A stretch of 64,000 nt of DNA, taken from positions 1,550,001 to 1,614,000 of the forward strand of contig NZ_CP041406.1 in assembly GCF_014905135.1 (NCBI RefSeq), given 5' to 3'. The stretch is from Sulfurimonas paralvinellae. GTDB taxonomy: Bacteria; Campylobacterota; Campylobacteria; Campylobacterales; Sulfurimonadaceae. A program made the position numbers and the translations under genes. Below, piece by piece: positions 53,708-63,246 of this stretch; within the stretch, counting starts at the first letter, position 1; every line of letters begins with the position of its first letter. Under the pieces are notes generated by a model. That model saw only the letters and a program-made list of their open reading frames with translations. It had not been told where the DNA came from and did no database searches.

Positions 53708-56059
53708 ATGGCTGACGCACCAGAAGACATAATAATCATCGAAGACAGTGATGCCGCTTCCTATGACAGTGATTCAGGGTATTCGAGCGATGAATATTTA
53801 CAAGAAGAAGAGGCCAAAAGAAAAAAAATAATCCTTTTTGGCGGTCTTGCAATTATCGTAGTTCTCATCATTGCCATTACTATTATTCTTCTTACGCTCA
53901 AATCATCGAAAGAACATTCACAAATAAACATTACCGCTATTGATAAAAAGATAGAAGCAAGTAAACAAAAACCGACACTTGAACCAAGTAAACTTGAAAA
54001 TATGATTGCAAAAGCGAACTACCTCTATGCAAGCGGTTCAAAAGAAAAAGCACTGACACTCTATGAGCAGATTGCATCTTACAGTGAGGCTGTTTCTGAT
54101 TATAATCTGGGTGTAGCAGAACTCAAAGAGAAACAATTTGAAAAAGCGTTGCAAAGCTTTCAAAAAGCGATTGCAAATGATGAAAAACGCTGCGTGAGCG
54201 CTATCAATGCTGCCGTATGTTGTCTACACCTGCAAGATAAAGAGAATTTCAAATATTATATCGACCTCGCCTATGCTTATCTGCCTTATGAGATAGAATC
54301 GCCTCTTTACTCTTACTACTATACCCTTATAAGTTATTACAATAAAAACTATCTAGCTGCATTGAACTCCTTAAAAAATGCAACTTCTCATGAGTACCCA
54401 AATGTGCAAAATCATCTCTCAGCCAAGATCAATGCTCTTTATGAAAATGATTATGATGCCATAGAAGCGATGGAAAGAAAATCTGATGAACCCGAAGATT
54501 TTTCTTTAGGTCTGCTCTATGCAAGGATTGGTGACTTTTCTTTAGCCTCAAATCATCTCGAAGCCGCCATCTCCAAAGAGACACAACCGGTTCGAGCACC
54601 TCTTGCACTGGGCCTTGTCAATCTCAAAGCAGGTCATATTGCAAAAGCCGCAAAAAAGATCAAAGAGGTTACTGAGAAGTATCCTCAAGAAGTTTATAAA
54701 TACTACCCTGTTAAAGTCAAGCTCAAGGAGTCACTCTTTGATCCGCAAAAAGCGCAGCAAAACTACAGACATAAGATCCAACACTCTAAAAATGTTATGT
54801 ATCAAAAGATTTTTTATTTCTCTCCATACAAGATCTTTAATGCCAACCAAACTATCAGCTATATCAGAAAAGGAAATGCAAATATCTATATAGATAATGT
54901 CAAAAGTGCAAAAGAGTACCTTAAAAAGAGTGCTTCTTCTTCCTCAGTAAATATCGGCATTGTAAAAGCCATAAAAAAAGCACTCTCTTTTAAGATAAGA
55001 GAAGCCAATGAAGATCTCCAAAAGCTTGTGAAACTACAGCCTAAACACTCTATACTACAATATAATTTAGCCCTTACCTATGCTCAAATGGGCAATTTGA
55101 AAAAAGCACATGAGCATTTTTTACGTTCATACTATCTCGATGCAAAGAACTATCTCTCAGGTATCTATGCAGTTATGACTGCACAGCTTATAAACGTGAA
55201 ATACTATAAATTAAAATCAATTATCAAAGACTCCATAGCATTGGAGGAAGATGGAGAAGATGTAGATCTCTATAAAACACTGTTGCATCTTAGTGAAGGT
55301 GATTATCTCTCTGCTGTAGAGTGGCTGGACAGAGATTATAAACAGCGTCCTCTCTACCTTGCTCTTGATATTCTTATAGCAACGAAACTCTCAAAGATGG
55401 ATAAATCAAAAGAGTCTGCAAACAAACTGCTTCTTATGCAGCCAAATGACATTCTTCCAAATATCATATACATGGATACAGAATTCGCCGATCTTAAGAC
55501 ATCCGAATATGCAAAAGAGACGTTAAAATACCTTAAAGAGCACAGTTTTACCTATGATGATCTTTATTATGGTCCTTACATAACACGCTATCTTTTTATA
55601 CAGGAAAATCTTATCAGCGGGCGTCTTTACTTTTTAAGAAAACAGCTTAAAGAGGTGCTAGAGACGACAAATCAAGATACGCGTGATATTGAGAGTTCTT
55701 TAGCTCTGGTCTCTCTTTACAGTAAAGAGTTTGAAGAATCATACACGCTTTACAATCATCTTATCGATGAGCTCAAAGTTCGTGATGCTTACACACTTTA
55801 TCTTGGAGCTGTTGCATCAACTGCTGCAGGACATCATGAAAATGCCATTGCACTGCTTGAACTAGCGAAAATGAAAGATGGAAGTTTTTATGAAAGCAGA
55901 TATGCGCTTGCTCTGCTCTATATGGAGATCAATAACAATGACGGTGCTGTCATTCAGCTCTCACGTATACAAGAAGATGGATTTCAGTCACAATATTTTG
56001 AGTTTATGATAGACACGGATAAGCTGTTATTTCAGAAACAGCATCCGCAAAAAAAGTAG
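53708..56059 (+). CDS. pflB: TPR-repeat flagellar motor protein PflB
   Basis: Single-pass membrane protein with a TPR-rich periplasmic part, matching C. jejuni PflB (Cj0390, 820 aa), which scaffolds the flagellar motor and is needed for stator recruitment. The 783-aa protein begins with an acidic cytoplasmic tail (1-37), one membrane helix (about 41-64), then many TPR-like helical repeats such as SDYNLGVAELKEKQFEKALQ, ILQYNLALTYAQMGNLKKAH and YALALLYMEINNNDG. The main evidence is synteny with serS and the domain layout, not identity to a reference. A perfect hairpin lies in its leader. Confidence 0.82.
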   Translation: MADAPEDIIIIEDSDAASYDSDSGYSSDEYLQEEEAKRKKIILFGGLAIIVVLIIAITIILLTLKSSKEHSQINITAIDKKIEASKQKPTLEPSKLENMIAKANYLYASGSKEKALTLYEQIASYSEAVSDYNLGVAELKEKQFEKALQSFQKAIANDEKRCVSAINAAVCCLHLQDKENFKYYIDLAYAYLPYEIESPLYSYYYTLISYYNKNYLAALNSLKNATSHEYPNVQNHLSAKINALYENDYDAIEAMERKSDEPEDFSLGLLYARIGDFSLASNHLEAAISKETQPVRAPLALGLVNLKAGHIAKAAKKIKEVTEKYPQEVYKYYPVKVKLKESLFDPQKAQQNYRHKIQHSKNVMYQKIFYFSPYKIFNANQTISYIRKGNANIYIDNVKSAKEYLKKSASSSSVNIGIVKAIKKALSFKIREANEDLQKLVKLQPKHSILQYNLALTYAQMGNLKKAHEHFLRSYYLDAKNYLSGIYAVMTAQLINVKYYKLKSIIKDSIALEEDGEDVDLYKTLLHLSEGDYLSAVEWLDRDYKQRPLYLALDILIATKLSKMDKSKESANKLLLMQPNDILPNIIYMDTEFADLKTSEYAKETLKYLKEHSFTYDDLYYGPYITRYLFIQENLISGRLYFLRKQLKEVLETTNQDTRDIESSLALVSLYSKEFEESYTLYNHLIDELKVRDAYTLYLGAVASTAAGHHENAIALLELAKMKDGSFYESRYALALLYMEINNNDGAVIQLSRIQEDGFQSQYFEFMIDTDKLLFQKQHPQKK

Positions 56060-56060
56060 T

Positions 56061-56699
56061 TTAGGAAAAGTAGCCTACAAGTGTTTCTGAAGCTCTAAGC
56101 TCCTGCCCAACATTGAGATTTAAACGAAAATTTGCAGGCAGGTAAAGTGATGTCACACCATTAATCATAACACCATATCTCGCTGCTTGCATCAACTCCT
56201 GTGATTTGATAAGATCAATATCCAAAGGAGCGAAGCTCTGCTTCAATCTATGAAGAACTTTTACTTTATTATCGGCTTCATCAGCGAAAGTGATCTCTCC
56301 ATTTTCATTTAAAAGAGAAAAAAGCTTTGAATTTTTTCCTGTTCGTACACCTCTGACAATCTTTACCTCTGAAACTTTAGCTGCCATAGGCACTCTCAAT
56401 ACACCAATATTCAGATATGAAGATTCTATATCCAATCTATAGGCATAATCTGAATTTTCAAGATGCTCAATAGCTGTTACAACACCGTCTGAAGGAGCCA
56501 CCAAGTTCTTCTGCTGATAAAAAGGCATAATACGTTCAGGATTTCTAAAAAGATAGATAAACAATCCTGTCATTAGCAGGGAAATAAAAGCTAGGAGATC
56601 CCAATCCAGCAGCGAGAACAGAATAAATGCAACAAGAGCGTATCCAATATATTTCCAACCGCTATTTGCTATTATAAAAAGATTATTTCTCATCACCAC
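56061..56699 (-). CDS. Phosphatidylserine decarboxylase-related membrane protein
   Basis: A 212-aa protein like short phosphatidylserine decarboxylases: two membrane helices near the N terminus (about 13-50), VVTAIEHLENSDYAYRLDIES, and VLRVPMAAKVSEVKIVRG. The C-terminal block is YGVMINGVTSLYLP. In short-form Psd the corresponding stretch is FGSRVDxYLP, whose Gly-Ser is the self-cleavage and pyruvoyl site; here the residue after Gly is Val. It is the ftsH-linked copy that C. jejuni (Cj1115c) and H. pylori (HP1070) also have. It may not be a decarboxylase. It overlaps ftsH by 17 bases. A pssA gene, next in those genomes, is not here. Confidence 0.7.
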   Translation of the reverse strand: MVMRNNLFIIANSGWKYIGYALVAFILFSLLDWDLLAFISLLMTGLFIYLFRNPERIMPFYQQKNLVAPSDGVVTAIEHLENSDYAYRLDIESSYLNIGVLRVPMAAKVSEVKIVRGVRTGKNSKLFSLLNENGEITFADEADNKVKVLHRLKQSFAPLDIDLIKSQELMQAARYGVMINGVTSLYLPANFRLNLNVGQELRASETLVGYFS

Positions 56700-58644
56700 T
56701 ACTCATTGTTGCATCTTCTTTGAGCTCATCTTCAATAGTTTCTGTCTCTTGAACAATTTTTGATTCAAGACCATGCTCTTTCTCAAAATTCAAAATAATC
56801 TCTCGTACTTCTTCTCCTGTTATATTCTCTTTCTTGTAAAGCAGTGCAACCATCTCTTCTATTGCTTCTTTATACTCTTCAAGACGGGCAACAACATTTT
56901 TATAGTGTTCATCCAATGAACTTTTAATGAATGCATCCATCTCTTCAGCCATCTTGTCGCTATACTCACGAGTTGCTTGCTGACCGCCACCCAAGAAAGA
57001 CTGACGTGATTTTTCAAGGACCATCAAACCTGCGATATCACTCATACCATAGGTTTGAACCATGGATTTAATAATATCTGTTGCACGTTCAAGGTCATTA
57101 CCTGCACCTGTTGAGATCTCACCAATGAACACCTGTTCAGCAGCACGGCCGCCTAGGAGTGTGTCGACCTCAGCCCACAACTCATGTTTCTGCATCATGA
57201 ACTTATCTTCTTCAGGCTTGTTAAGTGTATATCCAAGAGCAGCAAGACCACGAGGAACGATGGAAACTTTTGAAACTTTCTTTGCCCCCTCTGTCGTCTC
57301 TGCGATAAGCGCGTGACCACTTTCATGGTACGCCACAATTTTCTTCTCTTTTGGGTTGATGCGACGGGATTTTTTTGCAAGCCCCGCAAGCGCACGCTCA
57401 ACTGCCTCGAACATATCCTTCTGCTTCACAGTTTTTTGACTTTTACGTCCCGCCAAAAGTGCCGCTTCATTGACAATATTTGCCAGATCTGCTCCTGCAA
57501 GTCCTGCAGTAAGTCGTGCCACCTCTTCAAGATCCACATCATCATCTATTTTCACATCTTTAACATGCACTTTGAGAATTTTCACACGCCCTTCAAAGTC
57601 CGGTTTATCAACAAGAACCTGTCTGTCAAAACGTCCAGGACGCAAGAGTGCCTGATCGAGGATTTCTGGTCTGTTTGTCGCAGCAAGAATAATAACCGGC
57701 GTATCTGTTCCAAAACCGTCCATCTCGGCAAGCAGTTGGTTAAGTGTCTGTTCACGTTCATCGTTACCACCCATAACACCACCTGCTGCACGACTTTTAC
57801 CGATAGCATCTATCTCATCTATAAAGATGATACTTGGAGCATCCTTCTTCGCCTGTTCGAACAGATCACGCACACGAGCCGCACCGACACCGACGAACAT
57901 CTCAATAAAGCTTGAACCACTGACCGAGAAGAAAGGCACTTCCGCTTCTCCTGCAACAGCTTTTGCCAAAAGCGTTTTACCGGTACCCGGACTACCTACA
58001 AGCAAGACACCTTTTGGAATCTTCGCTCCGATCTCTACATAACGTCCCGGATATTTCAAAAAATCAACAATCTCCTGAACTTCTTCTTTTGCCTCTTCTA
58101 CACCGGCAACATCGTCAAACTTCGTTTTTGGTTTCTCAGAAGAGATAAGCTTTTTCGAGTTACCCATACCAAGCAATCCACCGCCCATACTTTTTTGCAT
58201 ACGTCCCGCAAAGAACATCCAAATACCGATGATAAGTAAAAATGGAAAGAGCCATCCGAACATATCTGTAAACCAGTTCGTTTCAGAAAAACCTGTATAT
58301 TCAATGCCCTCTTTGTCAAGCATCTTTACAAGTTCGTTATCACCTTTAACCAGTCTTGTCGTATAGATTTTACTACCGTCATTGGACATTGCACGAATTA
58401 TTGTCTGTCCAATCTCAACTTTTTTAACTTCTTTGTCTTTTACAAGTCTTTTCAACTCGGAATAATCAACACTCTTTACTCTTGCAGTCGGACTCATTGC
58501 AGATTGTGTACCGCCTGCTGCACCATCACCTACCATGACTTTAAAAAGCAGAATCACAGCAACTGAAAATATCGCAAATGTGATCAGAGGATTTTGATTA
58601 AAAAAGTTATTGTTATCGTTATTATTATTTTCTTGGTTCGCCAT
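56683..58644 (-). CDS. ftsH: ATP-dependent zinc metalloprotease FtsH
   Basis: Membrane-anchored AAA+ protease that degrades misfolded membrane and regulatory proteins. The 653-aa protein has two N-terminal membrane helices (about 18-38 and 128-148), a periplasmic loop between, an AAA+ domain with [19 protein letters not shown] and [19 protein letters not shown], then the protease with HESGHA (HExxH zinc site, about residue 437). The C-terminal tail is acidic. It lies in the conserved order cheY-prmA-ftsH. Confidence 0.97.
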   Translation of the reverse strand: MANQENNNNDNNNFFNQNPLITFAIFSVAVILLFKVMVGDGAAGGTQSAMSPTARVKSVDYSELKRLVKDKEVKKVEIGQTIIRAMSNDGSKIYTTRLVKGDNELVKMLDKEGIEYTGFSETNWFTDMFGWLFPFLLIIGIWMFFAGRMQKSMGGGLLGMGNSKKLISSEKPKTKFDDVAGVEEAKEEVQEIVDFLKYPGRYVEIGAKIPKGVLLVGSPGTGKTLLAKAVAGEAEVPFFSVSGSSFIEMFVGVGAARVRDLFEQAKKDAPSIIFIDEIDAIGKSRAAGGVMGGNDEREQTLNQLLAEMDGFGTDTPVIILAATNRPEILDQALLRPGRFDRQVLVDKPDFEGRVKILKVHVKDVKIDDDVDLEEVARLTAGLAGADLANIVNEAALLAGRKSQKTVKQKDMFEAVERALAGLAKKSRRINPKEKKIVAYHESGHALIAETTEGAKKVSKVSIVPRGLAALGYTLNKPEEDKFMMQKHELWAEVDTLLGGRAAEQVFIGEISTGAGNDLERATDIIKSMVQTYGMSDIAGLMVLEKSRQSFLGGGQQATREYSDKMAEEMDAFIKSSLDEHYKNVVARLEEYKEAIEEMVALLYKKENITGEEVREIILNFEKEHGLESKIVQETETIEDELKEDATMSSGDEK

Positions 58645-58656
58645 TCACACTCTCTT

Positions 58657-59484
58657 TTATTTTTTCTTTAATACTAAAGTAACCCATTCATCCTGGGCTA
58701 TTTTTTCTAAAATTTCGCAATCTTTATAATATGCCAGTACTTTATCTTCATACTTATCAAGAATACCTGATAAAATCAAAATACCGTCATCTTCCAAGGC
58801 ATTTTTCAACTCATTTGCAATAAATGTCAATACATCTGCAACGATATTAGCAACGACTATATTATATTTCTCTTTTGTTAGGGCGCAGGAACCTTCCCAT
58901 AAACCATGAAACTCCAAACCATTCAAGCTGGCATTTTCCCTGGCATTGGCAACTGAGACGGGGTCTGTATCACAGGCGTCAACAACAGCACCCAGTTTCA
59001 TAGCACCTATGCCAAGGATTCCACTTCCACAGCCAACATCCAAAACCCTGTCACCCTCTTTAACATAGTTTGATATGGCCAAAAGGGAAGAAGCAGTTGT
59101 CGGGTGATGTCCTGTACCAAATGCAAGTGCCGGGTCTATCACGATATTAATGAGTTCTTTACTCGGCTCACTCCATGTCGGATGAATATAGAATTTTCCG
59201 ATACTCAGTGGTTCAATACTTTTTTTATACGATTCCACCCAGTCACTGTTTTGCAGTTTTGTCTGTGTAGTTTCCAGTTCTATACTAGTTCCGAGTGCTT
59301 TTTGCAAAGCTTCTCGAAACTGCTCCAGTCCCCAAACGATTGTGTCTAGCTCATCTTCACTTCGTATGATAAAACCATCCTCTGTCTCTTCAAAACCAAT
59401 AGGAAGTGTATCTGCTAAAAAATCTGAAAATAAGGAATGATGAGAAGAAACTTTGACACGGAGCTCGAAATAATGCTCTTGCAT
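58657..59484 (-). CDS. prmA: Ribosomal protein L11 methyltransferase
   Basis: SAM-dependent enzyme that trimethylates ribosomal protein L11. The 275-aa protein has a substrate-recognition domain in the first 100 residues and a Rossmann MTase with DPALAFGTGHHPTT, RVLDVGCGSGILGIGAMKLGA and IVVANIVADVLT. Length is normal. It overlaps cheY by 1 base and ftsH follows 12 bases later. Confidence 0.95.
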   Translation of the reverse strand: MQEHYFELRVKVSSHHSLFSDFLADTLPIGFEETEDGFIIRSEDELDTIVWGLEQFREALQKALGTSIELETTQTKLQNSDWVESYKKSIEPLSIGKFYIHPTWSEPSKELINIVIDPALAFGTGHHPTTASSLLAISNYVKEGDRVLDVGCGSGILGIGAMKLGAVVDACDTDPVSVANARENASLNGLEFHGLWEGSCALTKEKYNIVVANIVADVLTFIANELKNALEDDGILILSGILDKYEDKVLAYYKDCEILEKIAQDEWVTLVLKKK

Positions 59485-59858
59485 TATTCCGCAACACCCA
59501 TAACGGCACCAAGTTTTTCTTTGAGTACCTGAGGAGTAAATGGTTTGACAATATAGTTGTTCACACCGGCTTTGAGCGCCGTAATAACCTCAGCTTTTCC
59601 ACCTTCTGTCGTAACCATAATAATTGGAAGATCTTTAAAACGATCGTCTGCACGAACTTTTTTCACAAGTTCAAGTCCGTTCATTTCCGGCATGTTCCAG
59701 TCGGTAATCAACATTTCAATATCCGGATTTGCATCCAGTTGTGCCCACCCTTCGACACCGTCCGCACCTTCAAGAATATCTTTATATCCAAGTCTCGCCA
59801 AAGTATTTTTTATAATACGGCGCATTGTAGAGCTGTCATCAACAACAAGTAATTTCAA
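59484..59858 (-). CDS. cheY: Chemotaxis response regulator CheY
   Basis: Single receiver-domain protein that carries the signal from CheA to the flagellar switch. The 124-aa sequence has VVDDSSTMRRII, the phospho-acceptor in LITDWNMPEMNG, the Thr in VTTEG and the Lys in NYIVKPFTP. No output domain. In H. pylori and C. jejuni cheY sits in the same order (cheY-prmA-ftsH). It is the first gene of that run here. Confidence 0.96.
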   Translation of the reverse strand: MKLLVVDDSSTMRRIIKNTLARLGYKDILEGADGVEGWAQLDANPDIEMLITDWNMPEMNGLELVKKVRADDRFKDLPIIMVTTEGGKAEVITALKAGVNNYIVKPFTPQVLKEKLGAVMGVAE

Positions 59859-59941
59859 TTGAAATCCTTTTTAATTATAATTTGCAAATTTATTTATCTA
59901 ATAATAGCCAAATTTTGTTTGTTTTGCCATTAAGGGCTGTT

Positions 59942-60652
59942 TTAAGCCAAAAGTTTAAACATTTTTGGAAGGTCCAATGTCCCTTCATAGTAAGCTTTTC
60001 CGATGATAACACCTTCTATTTCACCTGTTGCTATCAGAGCTTTAATGTCATTTTCATCTTTTACACCGCCGCTTGCTATCGTTGCGACTTTACTTGCACG
60101 GGCAATATCAAGAGTAAAGTCCACATTGACACCTGAAAGCGTGCCATCACGACCTACATCAGTACAAATAATAGCTTCAACACCTGCATTGGCAAACTCA
60201 CGTGCCAAGTCAGTCGCTTTCATCTGGCTTACTTCACCCCAGCCTTCTACAGCCACATAACCGTCTATTGCATCAATACCCACCGCTATTGGATATTTTG
60301 CGGCCATATCTTTAACGAACTGCGGATCTTTTACTGCAATAGAACCTAATATTATTCTATTTATCCCGATCTCAAGCATCTTTTGAATCGTTTTCTCATC
60401 ACGAATACCGCCGCCGAGTTCAAGCTTTACACTACAGTTCTCTCGTATCTTGACGATCTGCTCAAGATTTTTCGGCTCTCCTGCAAAAGCACCGTTAAGA
60501 TCAACCAGATGCACCCACTCTGCACCCATCTCTTCAAATGCTTTGACAAGTTGCCATGGCTCATCCGAGTATATTTTCGCACTCTCCATAAGTCCTTTTG
60601 TCAAGCGCACCGCTTTGCCGTCTTTTAAATCGATTGCCGGATATAAAGTCAT
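59942..60652 (-). CDS. hisA: Phosphoribosylformimino-5-aminoimidazole carboxamide ribotide isomerase
   Basis: Isomerase of the fourth step of histidine synthesis. The 236-aa TIM barrel starts [17 protein letters not shown] with the first catalytic Asp (D8), and has [25 protein letters not shown] with the second catalytic Asp, and [10 protein letters not shown] near the C terminus. It follows hisH by 8 bases. Confidence 0.96.
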   Translation of the reverse strand: MTLYPAIDLKDGKAVRLTKGLMESAKIYSDEPWQLVKAFEEMGAEWVHLVDLNGAFAGEPKNLEQIVKIRENCSVKLELGGGIRDEKTIQKMLEIGINRIILGSIAVKDPQFVKDMAAKYPIAVGIDAIDGYVAVEGWGEVSQMKATDLAREFANAGVEAIICTDVGRDGTLSGVNVDFTLDIARASKVATIASGGVKDENDIKALIATGEIEGVIIGKAYYEGTLDLPKMFKLLA

Positions 60653-60660
60653 TTTCTTCC

Positions 60661-61272
60661 TTATAGTTCTATAAAATTTTTAAGTATTGCAAGCCCGTTT
60701 TTGTGGCTTTTTTCAGGGTGCGGCTGGATTCCCATAATATTACCGTGTGCCACTGCCGAAGTGAATTTATAGCCATAATACGTCTCACCGATAATATCTT
60801 CGTCATTTGCACATTTGACATGATAGGTATGTACAAAGTAGAGATAGTGTTCATCATCCAGCCCTTCAAAAAGAGGATGTTCCTTTGTAAACATTCTATT
60901 CCAGCCCATATGCGGTACTTTGAGCGGCTCTTCAAATTTTGCAGTATCAAAATGTTCGACACGGCCTTGAATAAGTCCAAGCCCTGCGTGAGAACCAAAC
61001 TCTTCAGAACTTTCAAAAAGCAGCTGCATACCGAGGCATATACCAAGCATTGGTTTGCCTGATGCGGCAAATGATTTAATGGAGTCTATCATATCCCGCT
61101 CACGCAGATGCTCCATCGCATCACCAAAAGCGCCGACTCCCGGCAATACAAGCTTATCATAAAGGTGAAATTTTTTCGGATCACTCTCTACGACTGTCTC
61201 TTTTCCCAGTTTTGCAAATGCATTTTGAACACTTGCCAAATTTCCCATGTTATAGTCAATTATCGCTATCAT
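60661..61272 (-). CDS. hisH: Imidazole glycerol phosphate synthase, glutaminase subunit
   Basis: Glutaminase subunit that feeds ammonia to HisF. The 203-aa class I amidotransferase starts [21 protein letters not shown], with [10 protein letters not shown], the nucleophile Cys in [12 protein letters not shown] and the His/Glu pair in HPEKS. HisF is not in the window. It overlaps the upstream sensor gene by 1 base and hisA follows 8 bases later. Confidence 0.95.
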   Translation of the reverse strand: MIAIIDYNMGNLASVQNAFAKLGKETVVESDPKKFHLYDKLVLPGVGAFGDAMEHLRERDMIDSIKSFAASGKPMLGICLGMQLLFESSEEFGSHAGLGLIQGRVEHFDTAKFEEPLKVPHMGWNRMFTKEHPLFEGLDDEHYLYFVHTYHVKCANDEDIIGETYYGYKFTSAVAHGNIMGIQPHPEKSHKNGLAILKNFIEL

Positions 61273-62183
61273 TATTCATCAATCTTTAATTTTGTAAATT
61301 TTATATATACAGCCAAACTTATCAGTAAAAATGCCACACCGATGACAATATACATCGCATATATCAACTTATTCGGATCTATTATGGCAAACTTGAAAAC
61401 CAGCATCAACGCCTCAATGGAGAGTGCAATAATAATAGAACCCAAAAATCGAACCATCGTCTTATGCGGGCCTGAGATATTGTGTTCTTTATGCCGTCCC
61501 AATATCTCCTCTTCGATAAGCGTTTTAGAGAGATCAAAAATGGCCAGTGATAGTGTAAGAAGAATCGTCGCTTCGAACATATCTTTTATTTTAAATTTAT
61601 CCGGTGTGATCTCATAAACAAAAAAGCTCTGAATTCCTTTAAAAAAGAGTAAAACAGCAACGGCAATGAGAGCAAAAGCAAAGGCACCATATGCGACTTT
61701 AAAAAATTCACTGAAAAGATGATCCATTGTCGTTGGATGTGCAATTTTTATGGCCTCTGCAAGTGGCACATCAATGCAGGCAACATACTTCAACTCACCT
61801 TTTTCATTGAAAATCGGTGCTGATGCTGTTACTGTCAGATCTCCGGTTATCAAGGAAGGATACGGATCAGTCAGCGTACATCGTTCTTCTCTTACTGCAC
61901 GGTAATAATAAGCTCGATCGGCTCTGATTTTACCAATATCGTCATCGACCTGTTTTTCGGGTTCAAAGGTAGGACTGACCTGCACACCTTTTTCATCAAG
62001 AAGATAAACACCTTCACAATGCTCAAGTTCTGCTTTTATCTTGAGCAGACGGGGGATTATCATCTCACGTGTAATCGACGGCAGCCTGTTTGGTATATTT
62101 TTAGAAAACAGGTAGCAAAAATAAGCTCTTGCTTTCGTTCTGCCTTCAGCATAGAGTTGTATATCGTGTGCAACCATTACCAA
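61272..62183 (-). CDS. PDC-sensor protein with conserved four-helix membrane domain
   Basis: Paralog of the 52669 gene, 303 aa. The N-terminal part (about 15-145) is a PDC-type sensor with VYLLDEKGVQVSPTF, RADRAYYYRAV and LTVTASAPIFNEKGEL. The C-terminal part has four helices, with SLAIFDLSKTLIEEE and GSIIIALSIEALMLVFKF shared with the paralog. No N-terminal membrane helix precedes the sensor and no output domain follows. It overlaps hisH by 1 base (ATGA), so it is translated with the his genes. Function unknown. Confidence 0.65.
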   Translation of the reverse strand: MVMVAHDIQLYAEGRTKARAYFCYLFSKNIPNRLPSITREMIIPRLLKIKAELEHCEGVYLLDEKGVQVSPTFEPEKQVDDDIGKIRADRAYYYRAVREERCTLTDPYPSLITGDLTVTASAPIFNEKGELKYVACIDVPLAEAIKIAHPTTMDHLFSEFFKVAYGAFAFALIAVAVLLFFKGIQSFFVYEITPDKFKIKDMFEATILLTLSLAIFDLSKTLIEEEILGRHKEHNISGPHKTMVRFLGSIIIALSIEALMLVFKFAIIDPNKLIYAMYIVIGVAFLLISLAVYIKFTKLKIDE

Positions 62184-62231
62184 ACCTCCTCATGATTTAG
62201 TCGAATTATATCAAAGATTTACTATTATTGG

Positions 62232-62237
62232 TATAAT
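62232..62237 (+). promoter_or_regulatory. -10 box directly before waaC
   Basis: TATAAT ends 7 bases before the ATG at 62245. It also overlaps an in-frame ATG at 62236. No ribosome-binding site is visible, suggesting a leaderless message. Confidence 0.45.
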
Positions 62238-62244
62238 GTCATCA

Positions 62245-63246
62245 ATGAATAAAGATATTAAAAAGATTGCCATTGTCAGGCTTTCAGCCCTCGGTGATAT
62301 TGTCAACAGCAGTATTGTTTTACAATTTATAAAAGAGTTCTATCCTCACGCAGAGATTTCATGGATAGTGGAAAATGCTTTTGCAGATATACTCAAAAAC
62401 GCAAAACATCTCGACCATATTCATCGCGTCGATCTCAAAAGATTTAAAAAAGAAAAAAAATTTAGCTTACTGAGCGAAGAGTACAAAAAACTAAAAAGCA
62501 TCGCTGAGTTTGACATTATCATAGACATGCAGGGACTTATTAAATCGGCCATAGTTTCTAGAATACTTGGAAAGAATACGCATGGCTTTGACAAACACTC
62601 AACGCGTGAGTCTTTAGCTGCTCTGTTTTACAATACAGCTTCAAACATCGCATATGAGACAAACGTAATTACCCGTAATGCAAAAGTCGTCTCCGATGCT
62701 TTAGGTATAAATATTACAGATACTATGATAGAAAATAAAGAGCCCGTTTTTAAAATAACAAAAGAGTTCGAGCTCAGAAGTGACATGAAAAATATTGCCT
62801 TTGTCATCGGAGCATCCTGGGAATCTAAACGCTACCCAAAAGAGAAGGTCGCTGAAGTTTGTGACGAGCTTGGGGAACAGTGCTACATAATCTGGGGAAA
62901 TGACAAAGAATTTGAAGATGCAGAGTGGATATGTAAGCACTCAGAGTATGCTACACTTGCACCGAAACTCACCTTAGATGAACTCATCTCTTTTATCTCC
63001 CATATGGATCTGCTTATGGGCAACGACACAGGACCGACACATATAGCATGGGCACAAAACATTCCATCTATCACGCTCTTAGGACCAACTACACTGCGAA
63101 TGATTGGACAAACACCTCAAAACATCAGTATAAAATCACCTTCCCATGTCAATATTTTAAAAATCGATAAAGATGATTTTTCGATCAAAGAGATCAAACC
63201 AGAGCAGATAATCTCTCATGCCAAGGAAATATTATGCAGCGTATAG
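62245..63246 (+). CDS. waaC: Lipopolysaccharide heptosyltransferase I
   Basis: GT9 family enzyme that adds the first heptose to Kdo in the lipopolysaccharide inner core. The 333-aa protein starts near KKIAIVRLSALGDIVNSSI with the family IVRLSALGDI motif, and has IDMQGLIKSAIVSRI, IGASWESKRYP and GNDTGPTHIAWAQNIPSITLLGPT. The ATG at 62236 overlaps the -10 box, so I start at 62245. It overlaps the next gene by 13 bases. Confidence 0.9.
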   Translation: MNKDIKKIAIVRLSALGDIVNSSIVLQFIKEFYPHAEISWIVENAFADILKNAKHLDHIHRVDLKRFKKEKKFSLLSEEYKKLKSIAEFDIIIDMQGLIKSAIVSRILGKNTHGFDKHSTRESLAALFYNTASNIAYETNVITRNAKVVSDALGINITDTMIENKEPVFKITKEFELRSDMKNIAFVIGASWESKRYPKEKVAEVCDELGEQCYIIWGNDKEFEDAEWICKHSEYATLAPKLTLDELISFISHMDLLMGNDTGPTHIAWAQNIPSITLLGPTTLRMIGQTPQNISIKSPSHVNILKIDKDDFSIKEIKPEQIISHAKEILCSV

